The position numbers and the translations under genes are program-made. The notes beneath the pieces were generated by a model. It saw nothing but the letters and a program-made list of their open reading frames with translations. It had not been told where the DNA came from and ran no database searches. From Drosophila pseudoobscura (lineage: Eukaryota > Arthropoda > Insecta > Diptera > Drosophilidae), in the NCBI RefSeq assembly GCF_009870125.1, contig NC_046680.1, positions 17,999,501 to 18,063,500 of the forward strand: a stretch of DNA of 64,000 nucleotides. Direction: 5' to 3'. The first letter of the stretch is position 1; each line of letters starts with the position of its first letter. Shown here in pieces: positions 32,601 to 43,981 of this stretch.

Positions 32601-35600
32601 CGGCCAATGGCTCCCACTGCCGCCTCCTTTTCGTTTATGCTCCATCCAAATGGAGTTGTCTGGGCCCCCAAGTCCTGGTTCTGCCGGCTCATATTTATGC
32701 ACACGAGCACGCTTCATTAGGCAACCATTGGGCGCTATTGGAGCGTGAAAATTACTGTTGTAACGCATATGCAATAAAACGTTTAACAGGCTTAATGCCA
32801 TCCTCAAATGAAGCGACGCGACTCGACAGTTCTCGGAAGTTTCTCAACAACAGTTGTTGTCCAGGGACTTACGCAGAAATCGAGAGTTTCGTTTCTGATT
32901 GAAATTGACAGTCTCAATGGAGATGAGCAATTTGATAATTTCATTTCCTGTTGTTTATACCCATGGAAAGGAAGTTTTGATCAGAACAGTGCGGCGCAGA
33001 TTTTGAATCATTTCCGAAATCATCTACAATTTAATTGTATTATATAGTTCTATCCCAAACATCTATTGTCGTATTATATCTGATCCTAATCTTTTAGTTG
33101 ATATTTCTGATTCTGATAAACCTAATTGATATTCTTCAAACTGTTTGAAATAACCGCCATATTAATTATGTCTTTTGAGGAATATGACAACCCTAGAACT
33201 ATTGTGAAAGAAGGTCACACTATATTCTCTGAACCAAAAAAAACTTGATTTCTCTGCAAGAATGGATACCTTGCGATCTAACCACTTAGCAACCATTTCT
33301 CACCGCAGAGCTGGCAGAAGGTGGACATCAATACGGCTATGTTTGCCCCGGATATAACGCCCCTGATGCTGGCGGCTCACAAGAACAACTTTGAGATACT
33401 GCGCATTCTCTTGGATCGGGGAGCGGCTGTGCCAGTGCCCCACGACATTCGGTACGTTAGAGACACTTTCTGTGGGATTGTGTATAACATTTTTGCCCTC
33501 CCAATAGTTGTGGCTGTGAGGAGTGCATGCGCCTCATGGGCGAGGACTCGCTGAGGCACTCCCTGTCGCGGGTCAACATATATCGGGCCCTGTGCAGCCC
33601 CTCGCTGATCTGCCTCACCTCTAACGATCCCATCCTGACCGCCTTTCAGCTCTCCTGGGATCTGCGGAACCTAGCGCTGACAGAGCAGGAGTGCAAGGCG
33701 GAGTACATGGAGCTGCGGCGGCAGTGCCAGAACTTTGCGGTGGATCTGCTTGACCAGACGCGTACCTCCAACGAGCTGGCCATCATCCTCAACTACGATC
33801 CGCAGATGTCCAGCTACGAGCCAGGGGACCGCATGAGTCTGACACGTCTCGTCCAGGCCATATCCTACAAGCAGAAGAAGGTTGGTCGCTATACAGTTTG
33901 CAGATTGGGTGGGCACTAACCTTCTTTGTTCCCTTTGGCAGTTTGTGGCCCACTCAAACATCCAGCAATTGCTCTCCTCCATTTGGTACGACGGGTTGCC
34001 AGGGTTCCGGCGCAAGAGCATCGTGGATAAAATCATCTGCATCGCACAGGTGGCCGTGCTCTTTCCTGTGTACTGTTTTATCTACATGTTTGCCCCCAAC
34101 TGCCGGACGGGACGGCTGATGCGGAAGCCATTTATGAAGTTTCTCATCCATGCCTCCTCGTATTTGTTCTTTCTTTGTGAGTACTTCGATTGTGCGTCCT
34201 GGCCCTGGCCCTGGCCCTGGCAATTGTCCAAAGCAAACATCAAGAGCTAAAATTAATATAGATTCATTGGCCTGGACGCTCGCTCATTGCTGTTTGCCTT
34301 TCAGTCATCCTCATCCTGGTCTCGCAGCGAGCGGACGATGACTTTGTGCGCATCTTCGGCACGACGCGGATGAAGGCGGATCTGGTGGAGCAGGAGCTGC
34401 GTCAGCGAGGTCAGGTGCCCAGCAAGCTGGAGCTGGTCGTGGTCCTATACGTGGCGGGTTTTATGTGGGAGGAAGTGCAGGAGATATTCGCCGTGGGCAT
34501 GAAGAACTACCTTCGCAACATGTGGAACTTTATCGACTTCCTACGCAACACCCTCTATGTGAGTGTCATGTGTCTGAGGTGAGTCCCGGTCTGCCCAGAA
34601 CCTCCCACTTTAGTTAACTGCTTTGATTTCACTCGCAGGGCCTTCGCCTACATCCAGCAGGCCACGGAAATAGCCAGGGATCCACAAATGGCCTACATTC
34701 CGCGCGAGAAGTGGCACGACTTCGATCCGCAGCTCATAGCCGAGGGCCTCTTTGCCGCCGCCAATGTCTTCTCCGCCCTGAAGCTGGTGCATCTGTTCAG
34801 CATCAATCCCCATTTGGGCCCGCTGCAGATCTCGCTGGGCCGCATGGTCATCGACATTGTCAAGTTCTTCTTCATCTACTCCCTGGTGCTGTTTGCCTTC
34901 GCCTGTGGCCTCAATCAGCTGCTCTGGTACTTTGCGGCCCTGGAGAAGAGCAAGTGCTATGTCCTGCCGGGCGGCGAGGCGGACTGGGGCTCTCACGGCG
35001 ACTCCTGCATGAAGTGGCGCCGCTTTGGCAAGTAAGTCCAGTCACCAAGCCAATTAGCCGGCCAGCCTTCATAGGCTTGTCCATTCATTCAGCTAATTAT
35101 GGTCGGTACTCTTCGTGGCCAAGAGTATATCGGTTTCTTGTAACAGGAAGAAGGAATTACTCCATTATTCCTGAATTTCAGAGGCTATAAGACCAATCGA
35201 AACTATTTTTAAATACTCTTAATCTTCCCTATCATCATTGTTTTCTCTTCTCCTCGTCGTTTAAGATCCCTTTTTCGTGAGCATCCCATAGTCTACTACC
35301 GCTTTCTCAACGTCTTACCTTTCCTTTCGTTTCATGTGTCAGCCTGTTCGAGTCCTCGCAGTCCTTGTTTTGGGCCAGCTTTGGCATGGTGGGCCTGGAC
35401 GACTTCGAGCTGAGCGGCATCAAGTCGTACACCCGCTTCTGGGGCCTCCTCATGTTCGGCTCGTATAGCGTCATCAATGTGATTGTGCTCCTGAATCTGC
35501 TCATCGCCATGATGTCCAATTCGTATGCCATGATTGATGTAAGTAGCTCCGCCGCTCCCACTCCGCATCCCGTTCAGCATAGTTTGGTCTGGTGTTTGCA

Positions 35601-37168
35601 GGAGCACTCGGACACCGAGTGGAAGTTTGCCCGGACCAAGCTGTGGATGAGCTATTTCGAGGACAGCGCCACCCTGCCGCCGCCCTTCAATGTGCTGCCC
35701 TCGGTGAAGTGGCTCATTAGGCTGTTTCGCAAGTCCAGCAAGGCCATCGATCGGCAGCGCTCAAAGGTAGTTCTTGGAATGGCTTTCAGTGCCTGCGATG
35801 CACATTCTGATTCGATTTTCGATTTCTTGGCCCCCCTCCCAGCAGAAGCGACAGGAGCAGGAGGAGTTCAACAAGTACGACACCATCATGCGCTCCCTGG
35901 TGTGGCGCTATGTGGCGGCTATGCACCGCAAGTTTGAACAGAATCCTGTCTCCGAGGATGACATCAACGAGGTGAAGAGCGAAATCAACACGATGCGATA
36001 CGAAATGCTGGAGATATTTGAGAACAGCGGCATGGACGTGTCCTCGGCGAACAAAAAGGAGCGGCGTAAGTAGAAGCTCGGATTTCCCTGCCTTGCTGGG
36101 TCCTTCTTTGATCTCTCATGTGCGGAGCTTTTGCAGATCCACGACCCCGACGCATCAAGGTCTGGGAGCGTCGCCTGATGAAGGGCTTCCAGGTGGCTCC
36201 GGTTCAAACAAGCGGGGAATCTTGCGGGGATGCTTTCTGCAATGTCAACGGCGAGGGCGAAATGCGGGAGATCAAGGTCGAGAGCATACCCTCCAGGCCA
36301 GCCAAGGAGACGGCCCGTGAGAGATTCCAGCGAGTGGCGCGCACAGTGCTGCTCCAGTCCACCACCCACAAGTGGAACGTGGTGCTCCAGGGCACGCTGC
36401 CAAACTCCCAGATCGGACGCTGCACCAAGAACGAGCGCAAGAACCTGCAAAATCTAAGCAGGGCCATCGAAGAGGCCAAAAGGTGGGTCTAATTATATGT
36501 TGTGGGTCTCGTATTTCAAGGTGTTCCCCTTCAGGCTTATCATGCTCAATCCAGGCTGTTCCTCGGGTCGTGAGTCGCCCATCCGCATCGAGTTCGAGGA
36601 TGAGAAGTCGAGCACCTTGCTGGAGCTGCTCAACCATATCAGCGAAGAGATCAGCGAACGCGAGCGTCCGAGAATCAAACCCACCTGGCGGCCTCCGCTG
36701 AAATCCGTGGCCACCCGGGCCTTGGCAGCCAATAAGGTCAGATCTTACACGGCGCCCGAGCTGAAGATCAGCAGGAAGTCCTTGCCAGCGCCGCCACCAG
36801 CCCCAGCACCAGCCCCAGCACCAGCTGCAGCTCCTACTAAAACTGCCATTTCTCACCTGGCTAGCAATCGGTCACGAGAGCTGCCCTTGTGCCCAAGCAA
36901 ACTAGTGACAACTGCTCCAGCTCCCGCTGCCACCCTCCTCAAGAAATCAGCACCCTTAGCTACGGCTACATCCTCACGCACTCCCTTTTCCGTGGAGCGG
37001 AAGGAGCGAGGCCATATCTCAGATGGTGTGCAGGCGGGCAATCCAAACTCCTTCGACATCCACGTGGTCGATCTGGATGAGAGGAGTAGGCGCCTCGGCG
37101 GGGATAATGTATCCGATATTAGCTCCATTGCCAGCACGAGTCCCCAGCGGCCAATGAAACGAAACTAA
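29697..37168 (+). CDS. trpl: trpl, transient receptor potential-like cation channel
   Basis: Thirteen coding exons: 29697-29729, 30033-30196, 32165-32402, 33309-33451, 33508-33880, 33942-34176, 34305-34578, 34639-35031, 35343-35538, 35602-35766, 35846-36065, 36137-36482, 36535-37168. Every junction is GT-AG and in phase, giving 1137 aa. TRPL is the Ca2+-permeable light-activated channel of photoreceptor rhabdomeres, gated downstream of phospholipase C together with TRP. The N-terminus reads [11 protein letters not shown]. Ankyrin-type sequence spans about 45-180, S1 about 348-367, S2 about 382-402, S6 about 653-675, with the pore region around [15 protein letters not shown] (627-640). The TRP box EWKFAR (689-694) follows S6. 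The tail has a Pro/Ala run (encoded near 36795-36835) and ends [14 protein letters not shown]. Many pore-domain stretches match melanogaster TRPL as I recall it, while the tail diverges. Intron 2 hosts an opposite-strand gene. Confidence 0.97.
30197..31055 (+). other. 5' half of trpl intron 2
   Basis: Intronic for trpl and downstream of the nested minus-strand gene. It contains an (ATT)n microsatellite near 30857-30880 and a palindromic ACATATGT tandem near 30495-30515. No AATAAA was found for the nested gene on the minus strand; ATTAAA occurs near 30878. Confidence 0.5.
30857..30880. repeat. (ATT)n microsatellite
   Basis: About eight tandem ATT units inside trpl intron 2. Confidence 0.8.
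31056..31525 (-). CDS. unrecognised 131-aa protein gene nested in trpl intron 2
   Basis: Two exons on the strand opposite trpl, 31471-31525 and 31056-31396, are joined across a 74-bp GT-AG intron (donor GTAAGC, acceptor AACAG). Phase is kept: the split codon joins G with AG to give Glu. The protein begins [18 protein letters not shown], continues [13 protein letters not shown], has a short Ser run, then a basic/helical stretch ([20 protein letters not shown]) and an acidic C-terminus ending [10 protein letters not shown]. No signal peptide, membrane segment or known motif is seen. Intact splicing, matching phase and non-repetitive composition support a real gene. I do not recognise the family and assign no function. 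Transcription against trpl could interfere with it in cells expressing both. Confidence 0.65.
31526..32164 (+). other. 3' part of trpl intron 2 / 5' flank of the nested gene
   Basis: Contains a poly(T) run near 31579-31590 and purine-rich stretches. It must include the promoter of the nested minus-strand gene, but no TATA box or other core element was obvious. It ends at the trpl exon 3 acceptor TCAG. Confidence 0.5.
32403..33308 (+). other. trpl intron 3
   Basis: A 906-bp intron with donor GTAAGT after the codon for Tyr145 and acceptor CCGCAG. AT-rich in its right half; no gene seen. Confidence 0.6.
35032..35342 (+). other. trpl intron 8
   Basis: A 311-bp intron (GTAAGT...GTCAG) splitting the Asn codon between GGA... 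GGC-AA and CCTGTTCGAG. Nothing else seen in it. Confidence 0.7.
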
Positions 37169-37286
37169 ATGTGATTGTGGCACGGACACTGGCTCTGGTG
37201 ATAAGTCTCCCTCCAAATGGGGCCAGCAGATGCCTCACAAATCTACATATCTACAAATACTTCACTTACGAGTACACTCGGCAAAC

Positions 37287-37292
37287 AATAAA
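37287..37292 (+). terminator. trpl poly(A) signal (proximal)
   Basis: AATAAA, 119 bases after the trpl stop codon. A second AATAAA at 37400-37405 could serve as a distal signal. Confidence 0.55.
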
Positions 37293-37399
37293 ATTATTTA
37301 GGCAAATTCAATTGAAATGCTACTTGTTCATTGTAATTCAATACGAATGGAGCGAATTTATTCACACAGAATTCACATGAATGGCCGTGAATAGGCTTA

Positions 37400-37405
37400 A
37401 ATAAA
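37400..37405 (+). terminator. trpl poly(A) signal (alternative, distal)
   Basis: AATAAA, 232 bases after the stop codon. Confidence 0.4.
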
Positions 37406-38746
37406 CTAGGACCAGTCGAAGTAGGTAATACCCTTTTTCGATGCATTTAATATATCTTTGAATTAAGTGCATTATGTACTCTTTCCAGCTAAATACTGTG
37501 GAACTCCATCAAAATAACCTTGTTAACTTCCAGTTCGAGCCAAGTTTGTAACCAATTTGATAATAATATAAATTTTGAAGTTAACTGAATATTCCTTAAG
37601 GTAATTACCGGATCGATCCTTCATTTTCTTTGGTATACCTGGCTGCAATCTTCGATTAAACTGGAGTATACCCCCGTTTATAATCCCCCTGACTATGTCT
37701 GATAATGCCATTTACATACACCCAATGAAGCGTGAACAGACATGGCGGACCCTTGGGCCTTAGGGGCCTGTCCTTGTCCTGTCCAGAGCTTTCTGGGGAA
37801 AACGTGCGTAAATTCGTGAGCCGGAAGCATCAAAGGCAATTGAGATACCAACATAAACAAGTCGCCGGCTAAACGTTCCCTGAATTTCGGGGGAAAAATG
37901 TGAAAGAATTATAAATTCAATTTGATGTCATATCAATTGATTTTGTGCTACATCATCCTCCACTCCATGGCTGCTGACAAGTCGCCTTCCTCGGCAGGCT
38001 CTGACATTGTGACTTGGTTGCTTTGGGGATTCTGATGGGATTGGGGCTGAGCTAAGGTCCTTGACTGACTTTTGGTCTGAACGGATCGGGAGCTGGGGCT
38101 GGGGCTCTGGGGTGGCTGCGGCTGGCATTTGATTTTGATGATGCGTGGCACTTTGAAATTTATGCGCCACTCTAAACACACTTTGTATGCGCCCAATGCC
38201 TTGGAAAGATGATGAACGTTTCAAGTTCGAGAGGGCCCTACGAGTACGTGTGTATGGTGGATTGTTTTTCCTGGAGAAAATGTTTTTCTCCTTTGCCCAG
38301 TGTTTGTGTTGGGAATTTGGCTTGAAACTTGATGCTTTTCGTCTGACATTCACGGGGGATAAGCGCAGGTATTATGAGTATTATTATTCTTTCTTCCTTC
38401 TTGATGCCACATTTCGAGTTTCTTGGGGCAAATTAAGATAAATATAAATGTCATTTTGCCCTTGCTTTTTATGACATCGAAACGGTCCAATATAGGGCAA
38501 TAAAGTACTTTATGTTAATGTGATTAGGTTACGTTACTCATTATGCCGAGTCGCTAGCCGAATACGGAAAACTTTGTCAACTTTGTTTCCTCAAGAGTCC
38601 AAGAGATGTCCAGGTAGCGTCTTATTGCGACAAATGCCTTGCCAGCTATCCGGAATGGCTATTTCGCATGCAAGAAGTGTCCACAAGAAGCTATTGAGTT
38701 ACCTACGAGAGCGCAGGGAAGACAATTCCAAATTTGCAAAATTCCA

Positions 38747-38756
38747 TTTATTTATT
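38747..38756 (-). terminator. K2P channel gene poly(A) signal
   Basis: On the minus strand two overlapping AATAAA hexamers (38747-38752 and 38751-38756) lie about 220 bases after the stop codon at 38975. Confidence 0.5.
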
Positions 38757-38974
38757 TACAAAAATTCATTTGAATCTCAGACAACATACGAGTACGCATT
38801 ATTTTTCTAGGCAGACGAATTTACATTTACACAGAGACGGGGCTAGTTGATGCCCAATTGTACAGTAAACTTATCCTACAATGGTTCAAGCACAAGCAGC
38901 TGGGGGAGTACCATGGGAATTGCTATTAATTAGTGATTGGAGCAGCATTTTGGGTCCAGTGTGGGAGCTCAGTT

Positions 38975-41900
38975 TCAATCGGTTCGGGCCAGCTTCAGTC
39001 GCACCGCTATCCTCCTGCACTTCCACATCAGCTGCGTTTCGAGGATGCTAAAGGACATGGCCACCAGGACGAGGCCGAGCAAGAGGTAGGCGCAGCAGGC
39101 GTACAGCTGAAGCGCCGGTCCGTTGAAGCTGCGGGCGGGCACGAAATCCCCGTAGCCGATCGTCGAGAGCGTCACGAAGCAGAAGTAGGCCCCGTCCACC
39201 AGGGACCAGTCCTCCCAAAGTGCGAAGATCACGGTGCCTGCACTGATGTAGCACATGAGGATGAGCAGCACCAGACTAATGGGCACCCGGTGTTGCCGCT
39301 CCTCGCACTCATCCTCCGTCTCCTCGTCCAGCCCGTCCTCGGACTCGCTGTGGTAGCGCAGCTTCCGCAGCACGAACTGCTCGCTGCCGCTGCCCTGCTG
39401 CATGTACTCCTCGTCGTCGGAGGTCTCCGTAGTGGTGGCCGTGCCATCGTAGAGGGCGGCCGTGGCATGCCGCTGGCAGCGACGCGTGAGCAGCATCTTC
39501 TTGCGGTTCAGTGGCTGCATCGTGTGGCGGTGGAACGAGGCTGCCGTGGCATTCAACAGGCCCCTCGAGCCACTGCCCCCACTGCCTCCAGACCTTTCGC
39601 CCGAGTCCTGGGGCACACTCAGGGGGCTGGCTATCAGCGGCACCCGAGAGGGCGTCCCATGCGGGCAGTTGCTGTTGGCGAGGAAACGAAATAAAAAATG
39701 GTAGGAAATATATATATTATTTTTACGCTGCAGCTGACCATAAAATAAATCAATTAGGTATAAAAAACAATCCCCAAGCCATCCTCAAGCCGTAAAAAGC
39801 CGGAATCCTGGGGAAAAGTCGTTTGCCTGGACGGGGCCAATCAATAAGGCATAAAACGTCCTCTATACGTGCAACATTGGGCACACACGGCGTATACGTA
39901 TTGCCATGAGGGCCACACAAGTAGCCTTTTCCTTGGAAAAATATCAGCACTTATTTTGGTATCTACTTGCCCAAGTTAGCCCACATTCAATGGGCGGATG
40001 CCAAACTGAATTTGATTCCAGTCTGACTGTCAATCCAATAATCTGTTAAAGCAACAGTCTCCAGAGAACACTCGATAAGCTGCACTCGGCCTCTGGAGTT
40101 TACTTTGTCGAATCAATTTAGCCAAACATTTATTGGTCTGGCCTCATCTCTGCCAAACACTTGCTCGAGCTGCACTTCAACTCCTGCCAGAAGGCGCACC
40201 CGAAGCGGAGACGGCTTGGTGGCTTTTCCGGCCGGTAAACATGAATGTATTTTGAATTTGACAGCAAACGGGATTCAATAGGAATTACATCACAAATCTG
40301 GGGGGGGGGTCGAGATTAATTGACCCGCTTCAGTGCGAGTGAGTGCGCTGCTCGGCTTACAATTAATTACAGACAGGGCTGAAACTGGAGTAGTCGCATC
40401 TGCAATGCCGCGGGCACAGGTTCACTGCCAAAATTAATTACCAGCTGACACTCCTCCCGCTGGTTTTTATTAAATAAAATCCTCAAAATGCACGCTCAAA
40501 AGAGCGAAGGAGAGCACCATCATCCGAGGCGAGGTGCTCGGCACCCCCACAGCCACCACAGCGCAGAGACGGAAAGGGAAGCGGAAGCAGGGATGAGGTG
40601 CACCGTGCCGCGTTCTGGCTCTGAAGTGTTGATTTAAAGCGTTGCTGGCACACGAAAAGTTTGTTTACGGAATTAAATTACCAGCTTGCCACAACATTTC
40701 GCTTCCGATTGCTGGATGCAACAGAGCAAAGAGTCGGCCTACGAGAGGCCTTGAAGGAGTGTTTAAATTTATACAGCAAAAGCGATTTAGGAATTAGCCA
40801 AAGTCTATTTCCGGCTGGCGACAGCGGCACTTAACCTCTGACCAACTCATTTATGTGGCCATTATACCGGCGGTCTGCCACGTGATACATACCTCAGGCG
40901 CTCTCGCTCCTGCTCATCCTCGTCCTCCATGATGTCCACGTTTCCAGTGGCGCTAGGGCAGAGCAGGGTAGACAATGTGCCCGCAGCACTCGAGGTTGTT
41001 GATGGTGTTGTTGCAGTTCCTGCTGCTGCTGCTGATGCTGGTGCTGGTGCAGCCATGCCACAGACACCTGCGGCTATAAAACTGTTATCGGACATTGTTG
41101 CGGGCCCACCTCCACCTCCTGTGGCAGTTTTAATGCCGCCTGACAGTTGTGGGCTCGTCGCCGCCATTGCTGCTGCCGTGTAGGTCAACAATGCAGGAGA
41201 GGAGGCTCCTGACGCCGCTGCAGCTGCTGCGGTGCTTGTTGCTGCCGTTGTGAATGCATGTGGCAATAAATCATGCCTGCTGGATAAATCCACCGCTCCC
41301 GAAGCGGTTCCAGAGTCCATCAGAGCATTGATCTCGTGCGGCAACGGCTTGGTCACGAACTTTCCACGACGCACAGCTGCAGGGATTACAATTAAAGCTA
41401 AATTAAACACATTTAAATTTGATTCGGGCCACACAGAGGGAACAATATCATTAGAATTAACCAAAATATATAAAGCTCCACACAAAGCTGGCCAAAAAGT
41501 TGGAGCACAAATTGGCAAAGCAACTTCCGACAACTGCCACACACGGTTAACCCCGTTAGCCGGCAGTTTCGCCCACTGGAAGTGGCATTGGGAGTGGCAT
41601 TGGGAGTGGGGAAAGGGAGTGGGAGTGGGAGTGGCAGATGCGATGGTGTAAGTTTAGCTGCAGTTAGCGGAGGCACACCGAGGATGCACAACAAAAATTA
41701 TTTGCTTTGCATTTGCAAAGTTCGCCGAACAATGCAACAATGTGGCCGACGGTTTTGGATGCCACTTCCACTTTTCCACCGCCCTGCAAAAGTTTGGCGT
41801 TGACTTTCATTAGCGGCTGGTAGTGGCAGTGGCAGTGGCAGGCAGGATGTCAGAGGCTATATTAACATCTGGCGGTGCATACAGTGGGGCAATCATCGGA

Positions 41901-43943
41901 GGCATGAACTTCCAATGGCAGTCCACGTATTGAATGTATTTGATAAATACGCACAATCAAATTAAATCCTTTCTGGGCTATGAGGAAAATTGTGTGTTCC
42001 AAGGCTCTCTGGCAAATCTAGAAGGCCAAAAGAGAAGGACTAATCGGGAACTAACTTTTCAGCCCGAAGATTCATTGCCACAACCACATTGCCACCTTGC
42101 TCCTTCAAGGACATGGAAACCACTGTGCCTGACTCCCATTTGGCACCAAGGAGCGAACGAACGGAAGGAACCCTTGGGACATCTTTCACTGTGGATCTGT
42201 CAGCAGGACGCTGGCAAAACGCGATGCGGTCTCGGGTCCGGACATGGCCAATTTGAAAATATTTACTTTAACTTGGATGGCACTCGCAGCACTCTGGCCC
42301 CCACACGTACACACACACCCACACCACCCACCATGCTAGGAAGGGTGCCACACTAGTACGCTCACAAAGATTCATTAGAGTGCATGGAACGAGGCGCCTG
42401 AAAGTGACTTTGGTCATGTGGCATGGCTGCAGCAACTTTGGCAGTGCTTTAATGGTGTGGTCTGCCACGGAGGGTCGTTGTTGGCGTTGGTGTTGGTGTT
42501 GCAGCGGGTGCTGGTGTCGGTGTCGGGAGGGGGGCGGCAGGATGCACTGTGCTCTGGGGATGGCTATCCCTTTTGATCTGTGTCCGGGTGCCAGTTGAGG
42601 ACAATTAACATGCATAATGGAATCAATGGAACACTCCGTTGACAAATGGCCGAATCTCACGCTGCAATTTGTTGCGGAATTAAACGGTATTCTCCGAGGA
42701 GGAGTGCTTGCCCAACAGCGTCACGTGCCGCAGCGAGTGGGACACGAACAGGACCAACAACAAGAGCTGTTAAATTTAATGAGTTTTGCATGCGTCGCAC
42801 AAGCTGAAGACGAGCAGACCGTGGACACCCCCCACATTCACTCCACAGTCGTTGGCATTGTTGTCGTTGCTGCTGTCGGCGTCATCGTCTTTATGCCAAG
42901 TGCCAAGTCATCATTATCGTCAATAAAACTGTCGCACATGTCGAAAGTTGCCTCAAGTGCATGTTGTCCTTGTCGCCGTCTTTTCTCGGCGTGTCAAGCG
43001 GCTTAAGTTGAAAACTTTTAATGCCACAGTGGGTGAAGTATGTCTGCTTAAGTCTGTCATTTTAACACGCTGCTGCTGCTGCTCCTGTGGCTGCTGCTGC
43101 TGATGATGATGCTGGCAACAAATTGTTATATAATTGAACGCGTAAATGAGCGCAGGGAGGGATACGTAGAGGGGCAAAAGTGCACAGCATTGCTGGGGAC
43201 AACTGGGCGTATGATTGATTGATTACAGTTCGGTTTGTTTCTGGTCTCAGGTTAGGGCTAAAAGCTGTCAGGAAAAACATTTTGCGGGTTTTCCATTGCC
43301 ATGTGCACGGCTCTGGCACAAATTGTTGATCCAATTAAATTCAGTTTTCATTGTTCGATTTATGCAAATTTTCCGCCCGACTATCATTATCGTTCATTAG
43401 CTGTTCTCCAGCCTATTCCGGCGGAATCGAAGCATATTGAGGTAAACCGTAAACCGTAAACCGTAAAGCGTAAGCCTTGGAGCTATAAGAATGGAACAAT
43501 ACTCACCATGAATGCTGGCTGTTTGGTAGGCAGGCGGCGGTGGCAATGTTATGCCCTCCAGTGTGACCGTTGATTCAGTGCCTTGGCCCGCAATGGGTGG
43601 CTCGTCCCGAGCCGGTGCCAGCAGTCGGTGCTTCGCGGAGGCAGGCTGCAAGTGAATCGTGTGATACTTGACCAGCGGCTGCTGGCCAAGACCAGGCCCA
43701 GAGCCAGGCCCGTTGGCCGGCTCTGCCGTCCCAACCAGATGCTGCGAGTGCTGTGGACTGCCCGCTGCAGACGGTGCAAATGGAAAGTAAATCGTGGCGG
43801 TGGCTGGCCCATAACAATTGGGCGGCATAGTCAGAGGCATTGACCGCAGCATGCTGCTCGGCACGGCGACAAAATTCTGTTGCAGTTGCTGCTGGGGATG
43901 TAGATGTTGGTGATGTTGCCGCGGTAGAGTCGCTGTCGATAAT

Positions 43944-43981
<38 letters not shown>

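Larger units (their letters stand above)
37169..38974. other. convergent intergenic/3' UTR region between trpl and the K2P channel gene
   Basis: About 1.8 kb between the two stop codons. It holds poly(A) signals for both genes. A 141-codon minus-strand frame (37928-38353) was considered and not accepted: no motif, no splice logic and Pro/Gln-rich low complexity. Confidence 0.6.

Noticed and set aside
36272..36856. 194-codon minus-strand open frame
   Set aside because: Antisense to trpl exons 12 and 13 and the intron between them; the trpl frame is the real one.
37928..38353. 141-codon minus-strand frame between trpl and the K2P gene
   Set aside because: Pro/Gln-rich low complexity, a competing overlapping frame of 82 codons, no splice or motif support.
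38933..39694. 253-codon plus-strand open frame
   Set aside because: Exactly antisense to the last K2P exon (TM3, pore 2, TM4). It is His/Gln/Ala-rich with no motif: a shadow of GC-rich coding sequence.
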